DNA of 42,298 nt from Gammaproteobacteria bacterium (lineage in GTDB: Bacteria; Pseudomonadota; Gammaproteobacteria; Steroidobacterales; Steroidobacteraceae): NCBI GenBank assembly GCA_025357835.1, contig JANYLM010000105.1, positions 1-42,298 on the forward strand. The letters are read 5' to 3'. Shown here piece by piece: positions 9,299 through 17,113 of the stretch. The notes below the pieces were generated by a model. The model saw only the letters and a program-made list of their open reading frames with translations, was not told where the DNA came from and made no database searches. A program made the translations under genes and the position numbers. The number at the start of each line of letters is the position of its first letter. Position 1 is the stretch's first letter.

Positions 9299-10723
9299 TT
9301 AGGTGAGGGGCAACGCAATGCGCCGCCAGGCGCCGGACCACCAGCGAAGAAAAAGCATCACTCCCAAGCAACACACATAGGTCAAGGCCGCAAACCAACC
9401 GCCGACGGCGCCCCAACCGAATTGCGGCAGCCAATCAACCCACCCCGCACCTGGTGCGAACGACAGGCTATGCGCAAGGGGCACGAAAAGCAGCCAGGAT
9501 AACGCAAGCACCATAATGGCCGGAAGGCGAACATCGCCGGCGCCCCGTAGACAGGCGCCGCTGCTTAGGTTGAAGCCGTCGAACAACTGATAGCCGGCGG
9601 CAATCCAAAGCAACTCACATCCCTGTGCCACCACGGCTGCGGCCTGTGGATCCGCTCCATTGGTAAAGAACGGCAATACCCAAGGTCCGGCGAGGGCCAC
9701 AAGCACACCGATCGCGCCCATGTAGAGCACGGCTAATAATATGATTCCATTGCCTACCTTGAATGCCCAATCGCGGCGTTGCGCCCCGATGGCCTGCCCG
9801 ACCAGTGTGGTGCCCGCCATGGCGATGCCCATCGCGGGCATGTAGCAAAAGGAGGTGAGCATCATGACGATTTGCGTAGAAGCTCCGTCGACGATGCCGA
9901 GCCGCACCTGCATGAGCTGAAACAGCGCAAAGCCAAGCACGTCGGCGGCGATCAGCAATCCCATCGGGAATCCCAATTTCAATAGACTCAGCAGCGCCCG
10001 CGCACGCAGCCGCATGGTGAGATGGGATCGGTAGCGCCGTCGTGTCGCGTTTCCCAAGAACACGGCCGCCGCCATGGCCACGCCGATCAGTTGGGCGACA
10101 TCGGTTGCCCAGCCTGACCCGGCTATCCCCAGCCTGAAATCGAAGATGAAAAGCTGATTTAAGCCGACATTCGCCGCAGCCACGGTCAGTGTCACCCATA
10201 ACGTAATGGTCGGGCGGCCGACGCCGTTGAAGAATCCGAGTAGCGACCACAGCGCTATTCCCAGCGATCCACCGAGCACGCGCGGATACCAATATTCGAG
10301 AGCTAGTTGCAAAGTCTGCTGGGGAATGTCGAAAGGCGCAAAAATCCGCGAGCCCCCCAGTGCAAGCAAGACGAACAGGGGCAGGGTGAATAGCGAAGCC
10401 CAAAGGGCAGTCCAAGTCGCCTGCGATGCACGTGCGTAACGACGACCGCCATAAGCCTGCGCCACCGAGGTCTGCACCGACAGACCCACGCCCCCGAGCA
10501 GCAGCACGCACACCAGTATCGGCCAGTACACCGCGCCTACGCCCGCCGTGGCGGCGGGAGACAAACGCCCGATAAACCAAGTGTCCGTCGCATTCAGCAC
10601 GGCTTGCACGGCGCTGTTCAGCATGAAGGGAAAGGCCAACAAGGCCACGGCGAGGTAATCGAGCCGCGGGCGGCCGCTCGAGCTCAACGCCTGTCCCGGA
10701 AGTAATTTTATGGACGTGTCCAT
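9299..10723 (-). CDS. MATE-family multidrug/cation antiporter
   Basis: A 474-aa inner-membrane protein with about twelve hydrophobic segments in two halves. Family-like stretches are NATDTWFIGRLSPAATAGVG near the N-terminus, RVLGGSLGIALWSLLGFFNG after helix 4, and AMAGTTLVGQAIGAQRRDWA in the second half. These match the MatE fold (NorM/DinF-like). The exported compound is unknown. The gene leads a two-gene leftward unit with dacB and diverges from the small gene at 10742 across only 18 bases. Confidence 0.93.
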   Translation of the reverse strand: MDTSIKLLPGQALSSSGRPRLDYLAVALLAFPFMLNSAVQAVLNATDTWFIGRLSPAATAGVGAVYWPILVCVLLLGGVGLSVQTSVAQAYGGRRYARASQATWTALWASLFTLPLFVLLALGGSRIFAPFDIPQQTLQLALEYWYPRVLGGSLGIALWSLLGFFNGVGRPTITLWVTLTVAAANVGLNQLFIFDFRLGIAGSGWATDVAQLIGVAMAAAVFLGNATRRRYRSHLTMRLRARALLSLLKLGFPMGLLIAADVLGFALFQLMQVRLGIVDGASTQIVMMLTSFCYMPAMGIAMAGTTLVGQAIGAQRRDWAFKVGNGIILLAVLYMGAIGVLVALAGPWVLPFFTNGADPQAAAVVAQGCELLWIAAGYQLFDGFNLSSGACLRGAGDVRLPAIMVLALSWLLFVPLAHSLSFAPGAGWVDWLPQFGWGAVGGWFAALTYVCCLGVMLFLRWWSGAWRRIALPLT

Positions 10724-10741
10724 CCCCGGTAGGATGAAGCA

Positions 10742-11152
10742 ATGAAAACAAACATGCGAAGCAATTTGCCGGGTTCATTTCTGGCTCGGGACCTCGAGGA
10801 CGGCGCGTGGCGTCTATCGCGCTGCGAGCCCTGGCCCATCGAAGTGTTTTTGCGGGGCGCGGAATCGGCGGCCGCGCAAGCCCTGCGGTCGTCGCAAGTC
10901 CGGGACATCGACATAGAGTGGTGTGCCGAATCCGTCCTGTTGACCGTGACGTCGGCCGAGCATCGCACTTCCATTCATGCGCAAAACGCGATCGTGCACG
11001 AACCCCTGGCGCATCTCTACGAAGCGCTGCCCTTGGCCAGTCTGGATGACAAGGCGATGCGCTTCTGGCGCAGAGTGTTCCGGCTAGTCCGGACCCCCGG
11101 CGGCGGTTATCTACTCGGTGTCTTGGCGCGCCGCTCGCGGCGTAGGCGTTGA
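10742..11152 (+). CDS. Small conserved-looking protein of unknown function
   Basis: A 136-aa soluble-looking protein not recognised as any family. It has no signal or membrane segment. It ends in a very basic tail (RRSRRRR), which could bind nucleic acid or simply be a terminal feature. GGA lies 8 bases before the ATG. The reading frame has strong third-position GC bias like its neighbours, supporting a real gene. It is divergent from the MATE transporter, with the two translation starts 18 bases apart, so the promoters must overlap each other's coding regions. No function is proposed. Confidence 0.65.
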   Translation: MKTNMRSNLPGSFLARDLEDGAWRLSRCEPWPIEVFLRGAESAAAQALRSSQVRDIDIEWCAESVLLTVTSAEHRTSIHAQNAIVHEPLAHLYEALPLASLDDKAMRFWRRVFRLVRTPGGGYLLGVLARRSRRRR

Positions 11153-11194
11153 ATCCGCGGTCTGCTTCACGGGATTCGGTGACTATTGTCAAAT

Positions 11195-11213
11195 GCCTAG
11201 GGGAAACCCTGGC
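11195..11213 (+). other. GNRA-type hairpin upstream of the GGDEF/EAL gene
   Basis: GCC-t-AGGG, a GAAA loop, then CCCT-GGC forms a 7-bp stem with one bulged T. It lies in the 150-base gap before 11303. It is not followed by a T-run and its role is unknown. Confidence 0.3.
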
Positions 11214-11302
11214 GTTATTACGTTGAATTGCGACTCTCGTCAAGGCTGATTTGGCCGGTTTGCCGCACATTCATTCGCGAGTTACACAACGAACCCGACG
11301 GG

Positions 11303-13570
11303 ATGGCCAAAGTGCTGGAAATCAATCCAAACGCCATCGAGGGCCCCGCAGCGGATGCCTCGTTCGAGCCCTATGGCCGATTGCTTCGAATGCTCATGCC
11401 CAGCCTGCGCGGCGTAGTAGTGCATGACGGCTTCTGCAACTTGGTATGGGCCTCCGACGAATCGGATCTGGTCGATGACCCGGATATCATCAAAAGCGCG
11501 ATCGCCAATGCGCTGTCGGATGCCGCGGAATTCGCGGGCGTCGTGCGTACCCTCGACGCCGACCGCGCCGTGTACTGCTTCGCCATTCGCGGCGAGCAGA
11601 TCGAGCTGCTGGGCGTCGTCAGCCTCATCGCACGTTTATCCGGCAAGCAAACCGAGGCGCGCCCGCTGCAGACCGTGCGTCAGCTGGTGCAGCCGGCGCT
11701 GGAGTGTCTGCGGCGCGAACTAAATCTGCGTTCGAAATTGGGGTGCCGCGAACGCGATCTGGACGTTCGCGAACGCGACCTCGATCTTATGCTGGAAATC
11801 GCCTCGCATCAATCGGCGGCCGCCAGCGACACGGACGAATTCGGGCTCATCATGAAGACCGGACTGGAGCGCGCGGGTTGCGCGCTCGCGGCATTGTGGG
11901 TGCCTGACAAGAACATCGCGCTGTCCTTGACGCGCAGCGGCCAGCCCATGTCGCCGGACTCGCTGCATCGAGCACAGCATCACTTGATGGCCTGGATGCA
12001 GCTGCAGCAACGCACCATCGTCGTCAACCATATTTCCAAGGTCGCAACCGACGTCGCGGCGCCCTACAAGATTCTGGCTTGCCCGGTGCGGCACCCTTCG
12101 GAACGAGTCATGGGCGTGCTCGCCCTGTTCAATCCACCCAGCGCACCGGACTTCGATTTGCACCAGACGCGCATTGCCGAAGTGTTGGCGAAGAGAGCGA
12201 CCAGCATTATTCAGGCTCAATACGATTCCAGCACCGGCCTGATGACTCGCCAGGCATTTGAACGCCAGGCCTCGGCTTTGCTCGGATCGGCGGCGTCCCT
12301 GGACGCACACACCATTTTGTACCTCGACATTGATCGGCTGCATGTCATCAATGAAACCTTCGGCATGCATGTGGGCGACGATGTCATCGTCAGCGTTGCC
12401 GAATGCATGGCCAAAGCCCTGCCCGCAGGGGCTCTGTCGGCACGCATATCCGGAGACCGGCTGGCCGCGCTCATACCGAACTCCGGCATGGCGGCGGCGG
12501 CCATCATCGCTGAAAAAATTCGCGCTGCGGCGGCCGGCATCGTGCCGCGCGCGGGCCAAGGCTCATTCGAAGTGTCCGCCTGTATCGGCGTCGCGCCCAT
12601 AGGCCACTCCGACAATCCGCTCGCGCATGCATTGGCTACCGCGGAAATCGCCTGCAAAGCCGCCAAAGATCGCGGACGCAATCGCGTAGAAATGTTCCAG
12701 GATTCCGATCAGAGCATCATCAGGCGCCACACCGACATCATGGTCATCGGCAAGCTGCGCGATGCGCTTGGCAACGACAGTTTTCGGCTCGATGCTCAGC
12801 CCATTCTGCCGCTGCGCGGCAACTACGGCCGGCCACGCTTTGAACTGTTGATCCGTATGCTGGGCGATCGCGGCGAAATCATTCCGCCCTGCAAATTTCT
12901 CTCCGCGGCGGAACGCTACCAGCTCATGCCGACGATTGACCGCTGGGTGGTGCGCCGTAGCTGCGAACTGCTCGGTGAACACAGCGCGTCGGTGGGCGAG
13001 GATATCGCGCGCTTTGCCATCAACCTTTCCGGCCAGTCCCTACAGGATGAGTCCTTTCTGCAGTTCGTGATCGGTGAGATCGAGGCCAGCGGCCTGCAGC
13101 CCGGCGTCCTATGCTTTGAGCTTACCGAAACCGCCACCATTGGCAATTTAGCCAAGGCCCAGAATTTCATGCGCAGTTTGCAGGAACTGGGTTGCCAATT
13201 CGCGCTCGATGATTTCGGCACCGGCGTCAGTTCGCTGGCGTACCTGAAAGACCTGTCGGTCAACTACCTCAAGATCGACGGCACTTTCGTCCGCGATGCC
13301 ATCGTCAATGCGCGGTCCGAATCGATGATCAAGGCCATTGCTCAACTCGCGAAAGTCATGTGCATGGAGACCATCGCCGAGTATGTCGAAACCGACTTAC
13401 TGCGCGCGCGCATGGCGGACTTGGGCGTCGACTACGGTCAGGGCTTTGCGATGGGCAAGGCGCAACCTCTCGAGGAACTGCTGCGCGAGCTGGCTATCTA
13501 CGAAGCCACCGTCAGCGATTGGGCTACGGGCGCGGATTGCGGGCCGGGCGAAGTCGCGGCTACCCGCTAG
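11303..13570 (+). CDS. GAF-like/degenerate GGDEF/EAL c-di-GMP signalling protein
   Basis: A 755-aa predicted cytoplasmic protein. I chose ATG 11303 (MAKVLEINPN); an upstream TTG at 11228 adds 25 unconvincing residues. Order: unknown N-terminal domain (1-140), a linker with a 7-residue tandem repeat RERDLDV/RERDLDL, a GAF-like region (about 165-300), GGDEF (about 315-480) and EAL (about 490-740). The GGDEF signature is SGDRL (383-387), so cyclase activity is unlikely and a regulatory role is possible. The EAL half keeps E514 (ELL motif), E606 and E609 (FELTE), D636 and D637 (DDFGTG), K657, E693 and E696. These are the residues known to matter for phosphodiesterase activity, so hydrolysis of c-di-GMP to pGpG is likely. 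csrA follows 100 bases downstream. Confidence 0.92.
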   Translation: MAKVLEINPNAIEGPAADASFEPYGRLLRMLMPSLRGVVVHDGFCNLVWASDESDLVDDPDIIKSAIANALSDAAEFAGVVRTLDADRAVYCFAIRGEQIELLGVVSLIARLSGKQTEARPLQTVRQLVQPALECLRRELNLRSKLGCRERDLDVRERDLDLMLEIASHQSAAASDTDEFGLIMKTGLERAGCALAALWVPDKNIALSLTRSGQPMSPDSLHRAQHHLMAWMQLQQRTIVVNHISKVATDVAAPYKILACPVRHPSERVMGVLALFNPPSAPDFDLHQTRIAEVLAKRATSIIQAQYDSSTGLMTRQAFERQASALLGSAASLDAHTILYLDIDRLHVINETFGMHVGDDVIVSVAECMAKALPAGALSARISGDRLAALIPNSGMAAAAIIAEKIRAAAAGIVPRAGQGSFEVSACIGVAPIGHSDNPLAHALATAEIACKAAKDRGRNRVEMFQDSDQSIIRRHTDIMVIGKLRDALGNDSFRLDAQPILPLRGNYGRPRFELLIRMLGDRGEIIPPCKFLSAAERYQLMPTIDRWVVRRSCELLGEHSASVGEDIARFAINLSGQSLQDESFLQFVIGEIEASGLQPGVLCFELTETATIGNLAKAQNFMRSLQELGCQFALDDFGTGVSSLAYLKDLSVNYLKIDGTFVRDAIVNARSESMIKAIAQLAKVMCMETIAEYVETDLLRARMADLGVDYGQGFAMGKAQPLEELLRELAIYEATVSDWATGADCGPGEVAATR
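11747..11788 (+). repeat. 21-bp tandem duplication encoding a heptad linker
   Basis: Two adjacent 21-bp units (11747-11767 and 11768-11788), differing at a few bases, encode RERDLDV and RERDLDL before the GAF-like region. The charged heptads suit a signalling helix or coiled coil that sets domain phase. Confidence 0.75.
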
Positions 13571-13670
13571 GGTCGGCACCGTCCTACAGCGGCTCGCAGA
13601 ATAGGGCTTATGGCGGGGTGGTTCGAGGCGTGCGCTAATGCGGGCTTAGAACCCAGGGGAGCCTTTAATC

Positions 13671-13850
13671 ATGCTGATACTCACGCGCCGCGCCGGTGAA
13701 AGTCTGCGCATCGGCGACGATGTCGAAGTAACCGTGATGGCGGTGAACGGTTCGCAGGTTCGCATCGGAATCAAAGCGCCGCGCGATGTCGCCGTCGATC
13801 GCGAGGAAATTGCCGCACGCAAGCAGCGCGATCGGGAGCCCAGGCCGTAA
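13671..13850 (+). CDS. csrA: Carbon storage regulator CsrA (RsmA)
   Basis: Dimeric RNA-binding protein that controls translation and stability of mRNAs carrying GGA motifs. The 59-codon gene begins [15 protein letters not shown] and reads through [18 protein letters not shown], an unmistakable CsrA. RNA-contacting Leu4 and Arg44 are present. AGGGGA lies 11 bases before the ATG. Length is normal for the family (about 60 aa). In many gammaproteobacteria csrA is followed by tRNA genes; none is seen here. Its neighbour is an EAL protein, and CsrA is known to control GGDEF/EAL genes in other species, but no direct link is shown here. Confidence 0.98.
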   Translation: MLILTRRAGESLRIGDDVEVTVMAVNGSQVRIGIKAPRDVAVDREEIAARKQRDREPRP

Positions 13851-14032
13851 GTACCCGCGCTTTAACTCATCGTTCGAAAATTCGCAAGAATTCTCCGCAA
13901 AGCTCTCGCCGCGCAACCTGCCTCTTGTAATTGATGCCTGCTTCGAGCACACAATAGGCATACCCTGGGTCAATCAAAAAGCCAACGAAGGACATTTGCG
14001 TCTCGGTAAAGCCGGCGGCGCGCGCGCCATTC

Positions 14033-14536
14033 ATGACAATCGCTACGTACGCGCCCGAGCTACTCGTGCAAACTTGGTTCAATACGGATCGACCCCTGCT
14101 GCTGTCCGGTCTGCGCGGGCGGGTAGTGGTGCTTGCCGCGTTCCAGGTGTTGTGCCCGAACTCGATCGGCAACGCGATTCCGCAGGCGCGGAGGATTTTC
14201 GAAACCTTCGAGCCGCAGGACGTGACGGTGATCGGCTTGCACGCGACCTTCGAGCATCACGACGCCATCAGCGCGGCTGTACTCAAAGCCTTCATTCATG
14301 AATATCGCCTGAAGTTTCCGATTGCGCTCGATCAGCCGAATCCGACCAGCCCGATTCCGCACACCATGGAGCGGTACAAGATGCGCGGCACGCCCAGCCT
14401 GGTGTTGATCGACCGCATGGGGTTGGTGCGCAAGCATGCGTTCGGTGCCGTGGACGATCTGCGTATAGGGGCGGAGATCGGTGCACTCACGCAGGAGTCG
14501 GACGCAGTCGCGCTGACCCGCAATTCAGCGGCCTGA
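14033..14536 (+). CDS. Redoxin/peroxiredoxin-like thioredoxin-fold protein
   Basis: A 167-aa cytoplasmic-looking protein with a thioredoxin fold of the AhpC-TSA/redoxin type. RGRVVVLAAFQVLCPNS gives the first strand and active-site helix, with Cys41 in a CPNS motif. VTVIGLHATFEHHD follows, then KMRGTPSLVLIDRMG carries the cis-Pro loop (GTP). The usual second Cys of a CxxC is Ser, so a 1-Cys mechanism or disulfide-independent role is more likely than thiol-disulfide exchange. It stands alone between csrA and the TonB fusion; the convergent stops are 17 bases apart. Confidence 0.75.
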   Translation: MTIATYAPELLVQTWFNTDRPLLLSGLRGRVVVLAAFQVLCPNSIGNAIPQARRIFETFEPQDVTVIGLHATFEHHDAISAAVLKAFIHEYRLKFPIALDQPNPTSPIPHTMERYKMRGTPSLVLIDRMGLVRKHAFGAVDDLRIGAEIGALTQESDAVALTRNSAA

Positions 14537-14553
14537 AGGTACGGGCCTGCAAC

Positions 14554-16428
14554 TTACTTGGCCAACGCAAAGCGGATTCGAATGCGGGCACGCTGCGCGT
14601 GGAGTTTGGCGTCGCGCTTGATAGGCTTGTAGCGCCATTGCGACAGAGCGCTGATCGCCGCGGCTTCGAACACCCCCGGTGCGCTGGCGTCATGCACGTC
14701 AATGTCCCTCACCGCGCCGTTTTCAGCGACGGTGAAATCCAGTTCGACCCACCCCTGGGTGCCGCTCAATTCGGCTTTCTTCGGATAGATGGGCTTCACC
14801 GTGTCGATTAAAGTGAGGTCGCCCGCGGCAACAACATTCGCCAGAAATTGCTGCCGGGCGACGCCGGCTTCCATGTCATGCTGTGCCGAATTGGATTCAG
14901 CGGAGGAAAAGCCGATCGCGCCCACTTCATCCAGCCAGCTCCGCGCGGCATCGTATTGCCCAAGGGCCAGGGCGCGGCGCGCCTTAGCTAGCAGCTGCGT
15001 CCCGAGATCCTGCACTGCGGCGGCAAGACCGGCATGGCCCGGATCCAAGCCTCTCAGGGTCAGGAGGTAGTACTTGGCGCTGTCGTTCGCCGGCTCGATG
15101 AGCCGATCCTGCTGCAAGCGCTCCGCGGCGTTCTTGAACAGCTGGGTCCAGGCATCGGCGTCTGCCTGTCTGCGTGCGGCGCCTAGCAAGCCTTGGGCCG
15201 CCCCGACATCGGCCGCGGACGCGACGCCGGTGGCCGCCTCGAGCCAGTCGGCGGCATGCGCAAAGTCGCGGCGATCGACGGCGCCGTGAACTTCGGTAAG
15301 CAGTCGGGTGGCCAGGGCATTTTCGGCAGCTCGAGCGGCGTTGCTGTTGGGATCGAGCCGCAACGCCTCACGTATGTAAAAAAGCGCGCTGTCGCCCTCC
15401 GGATCGATGAGGCGCGCGTCGCCGACGCGCTGCGCGGCCAGCTGCAGCAAGGACCCCATCTTGTCTTCGCCCGCCTTAGCCTCACTTCGTGCCCGCGCCG
15501 CGGCCTGCGCTGTTTTCACCTGTTCGCGCGATTTGGCGAGCTGCGCCGTCAGGAACTCGATGCGGCCGCTTTCAACCCCCGTGTTGCGCGCCGTCTGGAT
15601 TGCCGATGATGCTTCATCGAGGCGCTCTTCGAGCAGGGCGTTCTCGGCTCTGGCCAATAGTCTTTCGTGGACTTCCGCGATGCCGGCGCGAGCCGCGTCG
15701 TTCGCGGGGTTGGCTGTGCGGGCTGCGGTGTACAGTTGCAACGCATTGTCGCCGGCGGGCTCGGTCAGTCTATTGGCCGCCAATGCAGCGGCGGCCTGTA
15801 TGAGCAGCGGCGACTCGGCAGCTGGCGGGCGGGCGGCGGCGGCCTGCGGTGGTCCGGCATCGGTCTCGGTGCCCCTGTGCAGCACCCAGCCGGCCGCCAA
15901 AATCACTCCCAAGGCGCCCATCGCGCCGCCGACCAGCATACCGCGCGGGAATCGCGAACTGGGTTTGCTCGGGGGAGATGCGGCGGCGTGCCGACGCTGC
16001 CCTGCGTACTTCTTGACCGCGGCATCCGCGAACAGCTTTGCGCGTCCCGGCGACATGGGCTTGTGGATGAATCTGTAGACGGTGCCGGCGCTAATCATGC
16101 CGGCAAGCGAAATTTCCGCGTCACGATTGCCGGCGACTACGACGACCAGATCGGGGAATTGCCGTTTGATCTGCCCGATGAACACGCTTGCGATCTCGGT
16201 CAGGGCTTGCACGTCGACGACCAAGATGCCCACTTCACCGGCCACCAAGAGATCGCTGACCTTGTCCGACGCGGCAACATGCCACAGGCGCTGCGCGCCG
16301 CCCACCGCGTCGCGCATGGTTTGCAGGAATATTTCATCACCGGTCAGCACCACGAGCTCGACAATGTCGCTCGCCAGGCTGAATCGCAGCGCGTCCAACG
16401 GGCCATCTTCTTCGTCGGAAGCTAGCAC
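14554..16428 (-). CDS. Receiver-like / TM / repeat / TonB C-terminal fusion
   Basis: A 624-aa inner-membrane protein, start GTG 16428 with AAGGA about 8 bases upstream. Residues 22-140 look like a response-regulator receiver: acidic pair D31/E32, candidate phospho-Asp D72 (ILVVDVQA) and Lys123 in FIHKPMSP. A single hydrophobic segment follows (about 163-184). The periplasmic part has three related helical repeats with signature RLxEP or RLIDP then xxDxA, at 220, 339 and 442. The end (540-624) is a TonB C-terminal domain with IYPKKAELSGTQGWVELDF and SALSQWRYKP. TonB domains normally transmit ExbB/ExbD energy to outer-membrane receptors; no exbB/exbD or receptor gene is in view. The cytoplasmic receiver-like plus TonB arrangement suggests signal-dependent control, an inference. 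Confidence 0.85.
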   Translation of the reverse strand: MLASDEEDGPLDALRFSLASDIVELVVLTGDEIFLQTMRDAVGGAQRLWHVAASDKVSDLLVAGEVGILVVDVQALTEIASVFIGQIKRQFPDLVVVVAGNRDAEISLAGMISAGTVYRFIHKPMSPGRAKLFADAAVKKYAGQRRHAAASPPSKPSSRFPRGMLVGGAMGALGVILAAGWVLHRGTETDAGPPQAAAARPPAAESPLLIQAAAALAANRLTEPAGDNALQLYTAARTANPANDAARAGIAEVHERLLARAENALLEERLDEASSAIQTARNTGVESGRIEFLTAQLAKSREQVKTAQAAARARSEAKAGEDKMGSLLQLAAQRVGDARLIDPEGDSALFYIREALRLDPNSNAARAAENALATRLLTEVHGAVDRRDFAHAADWLEAATGVASAADVGAAQGLLGAARRQADADAWTQLFKNAAERLQQDRLIEPANDSAKYYLLTLRGLDPGHAGLAAAVQDLGTQLLAKARRALALGQYDAARSWLDEVGAIGFSSAESNSAQHDMEAGVARQQFLANVVAAGDLTLIDTVKPIYPKKAELSGTQGWVELDFTVAENGAVRDIDVHDASAPGVFEAAAISALSQWRYKPIKRDAKLHAQRARIRIRFALAK

Positions 16429-16570
16429 CGGTTATTTCCTTTCATTGAGACCCTTCGGGCTGCGGAGCATCTACATCTGGTACCGCACTGCAGCAAGATA
16501 ATTAACGCACAGCCGCCTAAGGCTAGTGTCATTACCTGGGCGACGCTATACGATACGGAGTCTCAAGCGG

Positions 16571-16583
16571 CAGACAATGTCTG
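16571..16583. promoter_or_regulatory. Palindrome in divergent intergenic region
   Basis: CAGACA-A-TGTCTG is a perfect 6+1+6 inverted repeat in the 213-bp gap between the divergent TonB-fusion gene and the gene at 16642. A second repeat, TCAAGT (16594-16599) with ACTTGA (16621-16626), lies nearer the rightward start. Either could be an operator. Confidence 0.35.
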
Positions 16584-16641
16584 TTGCATTGCGTCAAGTA
16601 AATTCTGTGACTGGACACTCACTTGAGGGGCGCGAGCACTC

Positions 16642-17100
16642 ATGGCCGGGATAGCATTGAGCCGTTCAATCGGGATTACATCGAAATTGCCGGCGGACCA
16701 GCGCAACGCGCTGGAACAATTGCTGTTTTTTAACATCAATCAGCACCGTGTGCGGCACGGTATCCAACAATCCATAGAAACCTATGGCGTGCCGGAGATC
16801 TACGAGCAGGACGGCGGATTGCGCGTCCGGGTGGGTGATATCGACGGGGTGCAAACTCTGTTTGCGATATCTGAATTGGGGCGGCCGGTGGGCGTTGCCG
16901 TGTTCGTGCGCTCGGCGCATGAGCGATTCGCGGTGCTGCATCTGGGAGTGGACCCCCATCTGGGCGTAGCCCCGGAGGTTAACACCCGAGTATTGCTGAA
17001 ACTCATGCACGAAATCCGCAGTGCGGCACGCCGCACGCGCGGAGTCGATCGCATCGAATTTGTTTACAAGGATAGCCACGCCGTGCGGCTGCACGGCTGA
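16642..17100 (+). CDS. Protein of unknown function, GNAT-like features
   Basis: A 152-aa protein without a signal or membrane segment. The central part (LRVRVGDIDGVQTLFAISELGRP, then VGVAVFVRS and FAVLHLGVDP) alternates strands in a way that recalls the core of an N-acetyltransferase fold. The classical acetyl-CoA loop (Q/RxxGxG/A) is not obvious, so I do not call it an acetyltransferase. The coding frame has a consistent third-position GC preference. It ends 13 bases before tag, so a three-gene unit with tag and the S9 peptidase is likely. Confidence 0.7.
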   Translation: MAGIALSRSIGITSKLPADQRNALEQLLFFNINQHRVRHGIQQSIETYGVPEIYEQDGGLRVRVGDIDGVQTLFAISELGRPVGVAVFVRSAHERFAVLHLGVDPHLGVAPEVNTRVLLKLMHEIRSAARRTRGVDRIEFVYKDSHAVRLHG

Positions 17101-17113
17101 ATCGGCCTACTGG

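Noticed and set aside
10709..10718. Near-palindrome GGACGTGTCC at the MATE start
   Set aside because: Only the outer four bases on each side match and it lies in coding sequence.
9615..11270. Long minus-strand open frame of about 550 codons crossing the MATE gene and its upstream neighbour
   Set aside because: It is an alternative frame of the MATE gene; composition is Arg/Pro/His-rich and shows no domain. A product of high GC content.
13851..14032. Expected tRNA genes after csrA
   Set aside because: No tRNA-like cloverleaf or T-loop sequence could be found in the gap.
13867..14034. 55-codon open frame on the minus strand between csrA and the redoxin gene (begins MNGARAAGF)
   Set aside because: Reads somewhat protein-like but has weaker third-position GC bias than real genes here, no clear ribosome site, and its start overlaps the divergent redoxin start. 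Not supported enough to annotate.
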